Of a stretch of DNA of 6,265 nt, positions 1 to 5,049 are shown in pieces. Both the position numbers and the translations under genes were made by a program. The notes under the pieces are model-generated. The model ran no database searches, was not told where the DNA came from, and worked only from the letters and a program-made list of their open reading frames with translations. The DNA comes from Rhizobiaceae bacterium. Lineage in GTDB: Bacteria > Pseudomonadota > Alphaproteobacteria > Rhizobiales > Rhizobiaceae. Location: the NCBI GenBank assembly GCA_028865845.1, contig JAGWJK010000276.1:1-6265 (forward strand), in the 5' to 3' direction. How positions within the stretch are numbered: the first letter of the stretch is position 1; each line of letters opens with the position of its first letter.

Positions 1-132
1 TTCACGAAAGTAGCGCAGCGGCTGAGCGTTCGTATCGAGCTCGACCCGAACCAGCCGAATTTCGACCGGCTCCGTCCGGGCATGTCGGTCGTAACCCACA
101 TCACAACGCGGAAGGGAGAAAGCCATGGCTGA
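1..132 (+). CDS. EmrA/HlyD-type membrane fusion protein, C-terminal fragment
   Basis: Frame 1 is open from the window edge to a TGA at 130-132 and gives the last 43 residues of a protein that starts outside the window. The visible piece contains the pattern LSVRIELDP followed by RLRPGMSVV, which is the usual C-terminal end of the beta-barrel domain of EmrA/HlyD periplasmic adaptor proteins. Such adaptors sit in the inner membrane and link a major facilitator pump to an outer-membrane channel. The stop codon lies inside the start of the next gene (8 bases shared), and that next gene is a DHA2 pump, so an EmrA-EmrB pair is the natural reading. The assignment rests on a short tail plus context; the rest of the protein and its promoter cannot be judged. 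Confidence 0.85.
   Translation, partial: FTKVAQRLSVRIELDPNQPNFDRLRPGMSVVTHITTRKGESHG
112..118 (+). promoter_or_regulatory. Ribosome binding site of the MFS gene
   Basis: AAGGGAG lies inside the end of the adaptor gene, six bases before the ATG at 125. It supports that start even though the two reading frames overlap by eight bases. Confidence 0.7.
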
Positions 133-1681
133 TAGCCGTTCCCAGACATTTCTTCGGCAGGGCTTCGTTGCCGTCGGCGTGATCATGGCGTCCATCCTGA
201 CTGCGTTCGACGTTCGCACGGCAAGCATTGGGTTACCCGATCTACGCGGTGCCTTTGGCCTGAGCTTCGATGAAGGTTCGTGGCTTGGCACCTTCGCCAC
301 GGCGCCACAGATCTTGATCGCTCCATCCGTCGCATGGCTGATCGCAGTTTTCGGCGTGAAAAGGGTTATGCTCGGACCGATCGTGATTTATACGGCCATG
401 TCGATCCTCATCCCTTTTTGCCAAGCGTTCGAGGTACTTGCAGCTCTGCACGCCGCCAGGGCCGTCATGCTCGGTATTTTCGTTGGTGCGACGCTGATGA
501 CCGCGTTTCGAAATCTCGATCGGACGTATTGGATATTTGCCCTCGCATTCTATGTCTTGAGAATTCCTTTCGCGCAGAATCTCGGCCTCTACACGGCCGG
601 AAGCTATCCTCAATCCGTCGGGTGGCAATGGCTCTATTGGCAGGGTGCCATCGTTGCGCCTTTGGTCGGCGTGCTCTTCTGGTACGGTGCCAAACCGACG
701 GAGATCGACTGGCAACTTCTGAAGCGCGCCGACTGGGGCGGCATGGCGCTGTTAGGCACGACGCTGACCATCCTCTACTTCGCCCTGGACCAAGGCAATC
801 GGCTCGACTGGTTCCGCTCGGGCTTCGTCGTATCGATGCTCATCACGGCCGCATTTCTTGCCTACGTCTTTTTGTGGCACGAGTCCGCGGTCAAGGAACC
901 CTGGGCGCATCTATCGATCCTGTTTTCAAGAAACATCGCTTTGGGTTTTGCGGCCATCGCCTGTTTCATGATCGCAAGCCTCGGCAGCTCGCTTCTGGAA
1001 CCGAACTTCCTGGTTTCGGTTGCCCATCTGCGTCCCGAACAGATTGGCGATTTTTCTGGCCCGCATGCCATACTGCTGCTCGCCTGCGCAACAATGACCG
1101 CGGTTCTGCTGGTACGTACGGTCAAACAGCGGTTGACGCTGATGATAGGCTTTACTTGCTTTGCCCTGTCGGCGTGGCTTGGAACCCAACTGACCAACCT
1201 GTGGTCGTTGCCCGAATTCAGGCTGATCGTCGTCCTGCAGATATTCGGAGAGGAGATCACTTTCCTCGCCGCCGTCGCGACCTTGTTCAGTAACGTGAAC
1301 CCGGCTCGCGCGATCGCCCTCACGGCGTATGTGCAGGTTGTTCGCCTGATGTGCTCGGAAACCGTCGGGACGATGATGGCGACGTGGATCCGGCAGCGCG
1401 AGCAGTTGCATTCCTACCTCATCGGATTGCATGTCGACGGCGGGACGCCGGGCTGGAGCTCGACGCTGACAGCTTTGGTATCCGGAAACGGAGCATCGCA
1501 AGCAGGCGCAGCCAGCCACGGCATGGGCGCGGTGGCGAGCATTGTGCAGCGGGAAGCGAACGTGCTCGCGTATATCGACGGCTTCTGGATAACATTCTTG
1601 GCAGCTATCGCCGGACTTTTCGTCGTTGCGCTCATGAGCCGGTCTCCGGCGCATCCGCTGACACATCATGCCGTCAACTAG
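125..1681 (+). CDS. DHA2-family (EmrB-like) MFS drug efflux transporter
   Basis: This 518-residue integral inner-membrane protein has the length and hydrophobic pattern of a 14-helix DHA2 proton-drug antiporter. It should export small toxic compounds together with the adaptor encoded just upstream. Visible landmarks are the first helix with FDVRTASIGLP (residues 28-38, degenerate form of the DHA2 LDxTIVNVALP motif), GVKRVML at 77-83 (remnant of motif A), GWQWLYWQ at 166-173 (equivalent of the NWRWIF segment), the central loop with DWGG at 203-206, and a last helix near 486-504. The motif A loop lacks the usual Asp/Arg pair and the GPxxGG of motif C is absent, so it is a divergent member. AAGGGAG at 112-118 lies six bases before the ATG. 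It overlaps the adaptor gene, implying translational coupling. The substrate is unknown. Confidence 0.93.
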   Translation: MADSRSQTFLRQGFVAVGVIMASILTAFDVRTASIGLPDLRGAFGLSFDEGSWLGTFATAPQILIAPSVAWLIAVFGVKRVMLGPIVIYTAMSILIPFCQAFEVLAALHAARAVMLGIFVGATLMTAFRNLDRTYWIFALAFYVLRIPFAQNLGLYTAGSYPQSVGWQWLYWQGAIVAPLVGVLFWYGAKPTEIDWQLLKRADWGGMALLGTTLTILYFALDQGNRLDWFRSGFVVSMLITAAFLAYVFLWHESAVKEPWAHLSILFSRNIALGFAAIACFMIASLGSSLLEPNFLVSVAHLRPEQIGDFSGPHAILLLACATMTAVLLVRTVKQRLTLMIGFTCFALSAWLGTQLTNLWSLPEFRLIVVLQIFGEEITFLAAVATLFSNVNPARAIALTAYVQVVRLMCSETVGTMMATWIRQREQLHSYLIGLHVDGGTPGWSSTLTALVSGNGASQAGAASHGMGAVASIVQREANVLAYIDGFWITFLAAIAGLFVVALMSRSPAHPLTHHAVN

Positions 1682-1700
1682 GAACAGGCTGTTCGTCATC

Positions 1701-1994
1701 ATGACCAGAGACCAGATACTGAAGGCACTTTCCAGTCCGGTGAGAATGAAAATGCTGACCTGGCTGAAGACGCCGGAAAAATACTTCGAGGCCCAGCAAC
1801 ATCCTCTGGCGATGGGTATCTGCGCCAACGAGTTCGAGCAGTGCGGACTATCGCAATCCACCGTTTCGGCGCATCTCGCCACGCTTCAACGCGCCGGCCT
1901 GATTACCGCGCAGCGCGTGGGTCAGTGGGTCTTCTACAAACGAGACGAGCAGGTCATCGCAGAATTTCTTGCATGCTTGCGGGAGGAACTTTAG
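1701..1994 (+). CDS. ArsR-type winged-helix transcriptional regulator
   Basis: This is a 97-residue cytoplasmic DNA-binding protein. The N-terminal helix (DQILKALSSPVRMKML, residues 4-19) is the classic ArsR opening. The recognition helix is LSQSTVSAHLATLQRAGLI (50-68) and the wing is QRVGQWVFYKRDE (71-83). The ELCVCD metal-binding motif of ArsR/SmtB sensors is absent. Three cysteines are present instead (41, 48 and 92), two of them just before the recognition helix. An in-frame ATG at 1668 would add 11 residues and overlap the pump gene by 14 bases. I prefer 1701 because the family normally begins right at this helix, although the only SD-like match, AGG at 1686-1688, is about 12 bases away. 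Its position directly behind the efflux genes suggests it controls them. The inducer is not evident. Confidence 0.85.
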   Translation: MTRDQILKALSSPVRMKMLTWLKTPEKYFEAQQHPLAMGICANEFEQCGLSQSTVSAHLATLQRAGLITAQRVGQWVFYKRDEQVIAEFLACLREEL

Positions 1995-2098
1995 CCACCG
2001 CTCATTCCTTTTCGCATCTGCCGTGCGCCGACTTTCAGAGCGAGAACGCGGTCGTTTCCTTGTTGATCGCAGGCATGAATTTGAGTTACGCCTGAGAC

Positions 2099-2713
2099 AT
2101 GATCAATAAGCCCAAGCCTCTCGCCGCCAAGAGACGAACCTCGATCGGATCACGCCGCAACCCGGAAGCGGAGGCGGCGGTGCTTGCAGCCGCAAAGGAA
2201 CTCGTCGGAGAAAAGGGCTATGCCGGATTTTCCGTAGACGAAGTCGCCCGACGCGCCGGAGCCGGGAAGACGACGATCTATCGTTGGTATCCGACGAAGG
2301 CTGACCTGTTCATCGCCATTTATACCGAGGAACGCGCCGTCTCCGTGCCGCTTCCCAACACTAAGAACCTTGTCGACGATCTCACGCAATACACGACAAG
2401 CCTCTGGCGATTTTGGAGGTCTCATCCGGCTGGAGCCGCATTGCGGGGCCTGATCGCTGAGGCCCAGGGCACCAAAGAAGCGCTGGAGGCGCTGCGCGAC
2501 AGGTTTCTCCCCGAGCGTACCGCCGACGTGAAGGACATGTTGACGGCCGCTGCGGCTCGCGGCGAAATCGAAGTCGAAGACATCGATGACAAACTGTCGC
2601 TTTGGGTTGGCTTCAGCTGGTTTCGGCTGCTGACCGGCGAACTCCATCAGGAGGGTGGCATCAAGTCTGTCATGGCGCAGATCGCTGGTCTTTCCATCCA
2701 CCCCACTTCCTAA
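2099..2713 (+). CDS. TetR/AcrR-family transcriptional regulator
   Basis: A 204-residue repressor-type protein. After a basic N-terminal tail (KRRTSIGSRRNP, residues 11-22) comes a TetR_N domain at about 25-71, with the second helix FSVDEVARRAGAG and the recognition helix region KTTIYRWYPTKADL (57-70). The rest (about 85-200) is an all-helical ligand-binding and dimerisation domain containing WVGFSWFRLLTGEL near 169-182, a layout typical of TetR C-terminal domains. The start is fixed by an in-frame TGA at 2093-2095, only three bases before the ATG. There is no good Shine-Dalgarno sequence. Upstream lies the efflux operon on the same strand 104 bases away. Downstream is an operator-like repeat in front of a small membrane protein gene, so either unit could be its target. 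The ligand is unknown. Confidence 0.92.
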   Translation: MINKPKPLAAKRRTSIGSRRNPEAEAAVLAAAKELVGEKGYAGFSVDEVARRAGAGKTTIYRWYPTKADLFIAIYTEERAVSVPLPNTKNLVDDLTQYTTSLWRFWRSHPAGAALRGLIAEAQGTKEALEALRDRFLPERTADVKDMLTAAAARGEIEVEDIDDKLSLWVGFSWFRLLTGELHQEGGIKSVMAQIAGLSIHPTS

Positions 2714-2714
2714 T

Positions 2715-2732
2715 CCTGCAAAGGGCTGCAGG
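2715..2732 (+). terminator. Small hairpin directly after the TetR gene
   Basis: CCTGCA at 2715-2720 and TGCAGG at 2727-2732 form a perfect six-pair stem with a six-base loop, beginning one base after the TetR stop codon. There is no T tract behind it, so it is at best a weak terminator or an RNA-stabilising end. Confidence 0.3.
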
Positions 2733-2763
2733 CATCTTCCGCCACCGTTTACGCGACTTCACA

Positions 2764-2792
2764 TTTACGAAACGATACGACTCGTTTACATA
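2764..2792 (+). promoter_or_regulatory. Candidate promoter with an internal inverted-repeat operator
   Basis: AAACGA at 2770-2775 and TCGTTT at 2782-2787 form a perfect 6-bp inverted repeat with a 6-bp spacer, the size and symmetry of a TetR-type operator. A possible -35 box TTTACG (2764-2769) and a poor -10 box TACATA (2787-2792) flank it at 17 bp spacing, so a bound repressor would block RNA polymerase. A further GTTTACG lies at 2747-2753. The site follows the TetR gene and precedes the small membrane protein gene by about 35 bases. The repeat is seen directly; the promoter boxes match the consensus only partly, and the pairing with this TetR protein is inference. Confidence 0.45.
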
Positions 2793-2816
2793 AAGCACAT
2801 TGAACATTCGTCATTT

Positions 2817-2822
2817 GGAGGT
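2817..2822 (+). promoter_or_regulatory. Ribosome binding site of the small membrane protein gene
   Basis: A full GGAGGT lies four bases before the ATG at 2827. It decides this start against the in-frame TTG codons at 2800 and 2824, of which the first lies upstream of the site and the second falls only one base after it. Confidence 0.7.
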
Positions 2823-2826
2823 CTTG

Positions 2827-3039
2827 ATGAGAGGATTTTTCTCCTCGCCGCTTTTTCTCGAAGCCCGATTTTTGATCACAGCGATTGTCGGCGGCTATAT
2901 GGTCGTCAACCTGCTAAACTTGCTTCTTTATCGCGTGATAGAAGGCCTAGGACAGGCTTGGGGGTCGGCAGTCGTCGTCCCGCCAATGGTCACTACGATG
3001 ATATACGGTGTCGTTCCTCTTGCACGCAGGCTGTCCTAA
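2827..3039 (+). CDS. Small two-helix inner-membrane protein, unknown function
   Basis: A 70-residue protein that I do not recognise with certainty. It has two hydrophobic segments, about residues 15-35 (FLITAIVGGYMVVNLLNLLLY) and about 44-65 (with AVVVPPMVTTMIYGVV). Positive charges at Arg2 and Arg14 before the first helix and Arg67-Arg68 after the second suggest both ends face the cytoplasm. The Pro-Pro in the second helix and the Trp before it (W45) recall small two-helix families such as DUF2798, but I cannot confirm membership. The start is set by a strong GGAGGT. The gene has an operator-like promoter of its own and is closed by a strong hairpin nine bases after the stop, so it looks like a monocistronic, regulated unit, perhaps the target of the neighbouring TetR protein. 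Confidence 0.7.
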   Translation: MRGFFSSPLFLEARFLITAIVGGYMVVNLLNLLLYRVIEGLGQAWGSAVVVPPMVTTMIYGVVPLARRLS

Positions 3040-3047
3040 GGGATTTG

Positions 3048-3079
3048 ATGAGGGCGTCGGCGCGGCACGCCGCCCTCAT
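3048..3079 (+). terminator. Strong GC-rich hairpin after the small membrane protein gene
   Basis: ATGAGGGCG at 3048-3056 and CGCCCTCAT at 3071-3079 are perfect nine-base inverted arms around a 14-base loop. GCG (3060-3062) and CGC (3068-3070) can extend the stem inside after a three-base bulge. It begins nine bases after the TAA of the small gene. Only three T (3079-3081) follow, so the T tract is weak, but position and stem strength fit a factor-independent terminator. It also argues against mug starting at the in-frame ATG at 3048, which would lie in the stem. Confidence 0.55.
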
Positions 3080-3104
3080 TTCCAAACCCGCAGAGAGATT
3101 CAAG

Positions 3105-3671
3105 ATGCAAGACGATGCTCCAGCTCCAGCCGTGTACGATCCGACCGACAAGGCAACGCAGTCAGGGGGGCTTTCCGAAATCCTCGCGCCTCATCTTTCC
3201 GTGGTTTTCTGCGGATTGAACCCTGCGCTTTCCGCCGCGCGCGATGGCCATAATTTTTCGAACCGCAGCAATCGGTTCTGGCGCGTCCTGCATCTCGCCG
3301 GCTTTACCCCCCACTTGCTGCGCGCGGAGGAGGAGCGGGAAATACTGACCTACGGACTCGGCCTGACAGCGGCGGTCGCACGCGCGACGAAGGGCGCAAA
3401 CGAACTTACGAAACAGGACTATGTCAACGCCGCGCCGGCGCTGGAAAACAAAATCCGGAGGTTTGCGCCGGCGCACCTGGCCTTTCTGGGAAAAGCGGCC
3501 TATGCCGCGATCAGTCTTCAAGCGCATATAGACTGGGGCAGGCAACCGCATAGATTCGCCGGCGCTTCCGTCTGGGTGCTTCCGAACCCGAGCGGGCTCA
3601 ACAGGGCTTTCGATCTCGCGCGATTGACCAAACACTACCATGAACTGAAATTGGCGGCACAAATGCCTTAG
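3105..3671 (+). CDS. mug: G/U(T) mismatch-specific DNA glycosylase
   Basis: A 188-residue cytoplasmic base-excision repair enzyme of the Mug/TDG branch of the uracil-DNA glycosylase superfamily, which removes U (and T or ethenocytosine) mispaired with G. It aligns by eye with E. coli Mug along most of its length: EILAPHLSVVFCGLNP (residues 25-40, E. coli ILAPGLRVVFCGINP), NRFWR at 56-60, ANELTKQDY at 98-106, FLGKAAY at 127-133 and WVLPNPSGLNR at 157-167. The conserved Asn39 of the first motif and the NPSGL(N)R second motif that wedges into the helix are intact. The residue after NP is Ala40-Ala41 context (NPALS) rather than NPGLS. The first 20 or so residues are an extension relative to E. 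coli. GAGAG at 3093-3097 precedes the ATG. An in-frame ATG at 3048 with AAGGG before it would give 207 residues but lies in a hairpin. Confidence 0.93.
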   Translation: MQDDAPAPAVYDPTDKATQSGGLSEILAPHLSVVFCGLNPALSAARDGHNFSNRSNRFWRVLHLAGFTPHLLRAEEEREILTYGLGLTAAVARATKGANELTKQDYVNAAPALENKIRRFAPAHLAFLGKAAYAAISLQAHIDWGRQPHRFAGASVWVLPNPSGLNRAFDLARLTKHYHELKLAAQMP

Positions 3672-3700
3672 AGTTCACCGCTGACTGGTACCGAAAGAAG

Positions 3701-3740
3701 AAACCCTGTTGCTGTCTGACCTTCGACGCCGGTTGGGTTT
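3701..3740. terminator. Possible shared terminator between convergent genes
   Basis: Between the converging mug and DUF3237 genes, AAACCC (3701-3706) and GGGTTT (3735-3740) are perfect inverted arms. In the plus-strand RNA the stem can be continued inward with several G-U pairs and GUC/GAC-like pairing down to an eight-base loop near 3717-3724. In the minus-strand RNA the six-pair stem is followed by a T-rich tail (TTTCTTCTTTC), fitting termination of the DUF3237 transcript. Long loop and short perfect stem keep this tentative. Confidence 0.35.
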
Positions 3741-4240
3741 CAAAGCACTTCAAAGACGTTGTAGACTAATCCCTGCTCAAAACGGTGACCAATGCCGATG
3801 CCAAGGATGCCGTTCAGCCAATCATATTTCGCCGATGCCGTTTCGAACATCGGATTGATCCTGAAATAGTAGCTAGCCGGGTCCACGACCTCCCCCTTTT
3901 CGATGCGGGCCATGACATCGGCCGGGCCGTGTCTCAGGCCCCCATAGGTCATGTAGATCATCGCTCCGTCGTCGGTCTCGATGGTCAATCGCACATCCAG
4001 TACGGTATAGCCATCCGGGCGAACGATCTGCCAGTCGCTACCGCCGTCGAGGACCCTGCCGGAAAGCCGCTCTCCTTCGAACCGACCGCCATAAATCACC
4101 CGCACACGTCGCGGCCCATTCGGTGTTTCGCCAGCCGGCACCGCAGGTCTGGCTTCCAGTTTCATGATGAAGAGTGGCTTCGTCCGCACTTCCAAAAAAG
4201 CACTCCCGGCAGTCTCAAACTCGGTCATTGAGATTGGCAT
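3740..4240 (-). CDS. DUF3237 family protein
   Basis: A 166-residue soluble protein of the DUF3237 (UPF0311) family, a small beta-barrel-like family with no settled function. Family landmarks are present in order: MKLEA (26-30), YGGRFEGERLSGRVLDGGSDW (50-70, glycine-rich signature ending in the conserved DW), RPDGYTVLDVRLTIETDDGA (74-93), FRINPMFET (126-134) and YDWLNGILGIGIG (139-151). Full length and intact. AGGAG at 4247-4251 on this strand lies six bases before the ATG at 4240 and supports that start; a second Met at residue 5 is less likely. It lies 77 bases downstream of the NTF2-like gene on the same strand, so the two are probably co-transcribed. No signal peptide is seen. A role in small-molecule binding or catalysis is only a guess. 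Confidence 0.88.
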   Translation of the reverse strand: MPISMTEFETAGSAFLEVRTKPLFIMKLEARPAVPAGETPNGPRRVRVIYGGRFEGERLSGRVLDGGSDWQIVRPDGYTVLDVRLTIETDDGAMIYMTYGGLRHGPADVMARIEKGEVVDPASYYFRINPMFETASAKYDWLNGILGIGIGHRFEQGLVYNVFEVL

Positions 4241-4317
4241 TGCCCACTCCTGCTGATTAACGGCCGTCAGACAAGCCCATAAATTCCATTAGAATCGATG
4301 GCTGCGCGGCAATGCCG

Positions 4318-4713
4318 TTAGGATGATTTGGTTTTATCCGTGCGCTCGACCAGATGCGCTCGTGATGGCGCCGGATCGAAGCCATCCGAGAAATACTGCG
4401 TTTCGTTGACGACGAACCCTCCGTGAAATTCCATGATGCTCACAGCGTAAGACGGTCTGCCATCATAGCTGAGAACGAATTCTGTTACCCACAGATTGCC
4501 GCTGCCGATGATCCGGCTCACGGCAAACTGCTTTCTGTTCGGTTGCACGAACCGGCTTTCCCGAATGTTTTGTCGGCCGCGAATCCGCTCGCCGGATTGC
4601 GGATAATGCAGAACAGCATCCTCGCGATAGATTTCGTGTTCGGCCTCGAAGTCACCGGCATCCGAAGCCTCCCAATGACGCTCCAATGCCAGTCGCAATG
4701 CTCTGTCATCCAT
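4318..4713 (-). CDS. NTF2-like / SnoaL-like family protein
   Basis: A 131-residue cytoplasmic protein with the cone-shaped NTF2-like fold expected from its sequence: an N-terminal helix LRLALERHWEASDAGDFEAEHEIY (about 6-29), then EDAVLHYPQSGERIRGRQNI (31-50), the typical SnoaL segment in which a potential active-site pocket is formed, followed by alternating strands with WVTEFVLSYDG (75-85) and SIMEFHGG (92-99), and a conserved-looking tail ETQYFSDGFDPAPSRAHLVE (104-123). Members include isomerases, hydrolases and ligand-binding proteins, so the reaction cannot be named. The ATG at 4713 is preferred over the TTG at 4731 because GGAGGT (4718-4723 on this strand) lies between them, four bases before the ATG. 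It is probably the first gene of a unit with the DUF3237 gene. Confidence 0.85.
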   Translation of the reverse strand: MDDRALRLALERHWEASDAGDFEAEHEIYREDAVLHYPQSGERIRGRQNIRESRFVQPNRKQFAVSRIIGSGNLWVTEFVLSYDGRPSYAVSIMEFHGGFVVNETQYFSDGFDPAPSRAHLVERTDKTKSS

Positions 4714-4717
4714 CTCC

Positions 4718-4723
4718 ACCTCC
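4718..4723 (-). promoter_or_regulatory. Ribosome binding site of the NTF2-like gene
   Basis: GGAGGT on the minus strand, four bases before the ATG at 4713. It rules out the upstream in-frame TTG at 4731 as the natural start. Confidence 0.7.
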
Positions 4724-4765
4724 GATGACAACCACGATCGCCCTGCGCTTTGTCATAGACATCAG

Positions 4766-4865
4766 CTCAGATAAGCCACCACGCTGAGTATTCGACGAGC
4801 CAAGCTTTGTCGAATACCCATTGTACCATGGTATTGCCGATTCCTTGGCATCGGCACGCTAGCGT
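4766..4865. repeat. Cluster of tandem palindromes upstream of the NTF2-like gene
   Basis: Five inverted repeats stand side by side in 100 bases: CTCAG/CTGAG (4766-4770, 4784-4788); GTATTCGAC/GTCGAATAC (4788-4796, 4809-4817, perfect 9-bp arms, 12-base spacer); TACCATGGTA (4824-4833, perfect 10-bp palindrome); TGCCGAT/ATCGGCA (4835-4841, 4850-4856); and ACGCTAGCGT (4856-4865, perfect 10-bp palindrome). They occupy the 5' side of the minus-strand NTF2-like gene, about 50-150 bases before its start, where its promoter should be. They could be operators or an intergenic palindromic element. A weak promoter (TCGACA and AATACT on the minus strand) coincides with the 9-bp arms. Confidence 0.55.
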
Positions 4866-4999
4866 TCATCGCCGAAAAGGATTGGCGTTTTCTTGCAGTG
4901 GCTCGCCTTCGGCGTCTCCCACATTCGCCATTTCACACTCGAAGTACTCCCCGAGCTTGAGACGGCAGATGTGGAGATGAGATATAACCGCCCTACGTG

Positions 5000-5031
5000 A
5001 AGGGTGCGGGATTGTCATGCCCGCATCCCTT
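5000..5031 (-). terminator. Hairpin after the oxidoreductase gene
   Basis: AAGGGTGCGGG (5000-5010) pairs with CCCGCA-T-CCCTT (5020-5031) to give eleven base pairs with one bulged base and a nine-base loop. It starts 18 bases after the oxidoreductase stop codon, as expected for the end of that minus-strand transcript. No T tract follows, so it may stop transcription poorly or serve as a 3' RNA-stabilising structure. Confidence 0.45.
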
Positions 5032-5049
5032 CCGACGGTGCGGAAATGC

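Larger units (their letters stand above)
4714..5049. other. Intergenic region between the oxidoreductase and NTF2-like genes
   Basis: The largest stretch without a confident gene. It must carry the 3' end of the oxidoreductase transcript and the promoter of the NTF2-like/DUF3237 unit. It contains the palindrome cluster at 4766-4865 and a hairpin at 5000-5031. Between 4866 and 4999 I see only a possible 50-codon minus-strand reading frame (5018 down to 4866) and no other structure. Confidence 0.6.

Noticed and set aside
242..715. 157-codon open frame on the minus strand inside the pump gene
   Set aside because: Antisense shadow of a clear membrane transporter. Its product is rich in Arg, Glu and Pro with no recognisable motif.
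280..1293. 337-codon plus-strand frame inside the pump gene
   Set aside because: Out-of-frame shadow with very high Arg and no hydrophobic pattern, while the other frame gives a coherent DHA2 protein.
926..1882. 318-codon minus-strand frame across the pump and ArsR-type genes
   Set aside because: It spans the boundary of two well-supported plus-strand genes and its composition fits a shadow of GC-rich codons.
2045..2056. AACG/CGTT inverted repeat before the TetR gene, considered as a second TetR operator
   Set aside because: The half-site spacing (4) differs from that of the downstream repeat (8 between the same four-base cores), and four-base arms are expected by chance.
2655..3104. Upstream extension of the mug frame to 338 residues
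   Set aside because: It would overlap the TetR gene, read through the promoter-like segment, the small membrane protein gene and a strong hairpin, and has no similarity to Mug before residue 1 of the chosen start.
4307..4317. CGGCA/TGCCG inverted repeat near the stop of the NTF2-like gene
   Set aside because: Spacer of a single base cannot form a normal loop, leaving four pairs at most, with no T tract.
4870..4891. CGCC/GGCG arms followed by TTTT on the plus strand, resembling a tiny terminator
   Set aside because: Only four base pairs with a ten-base loop and no plus-strand gene for it to terminate.
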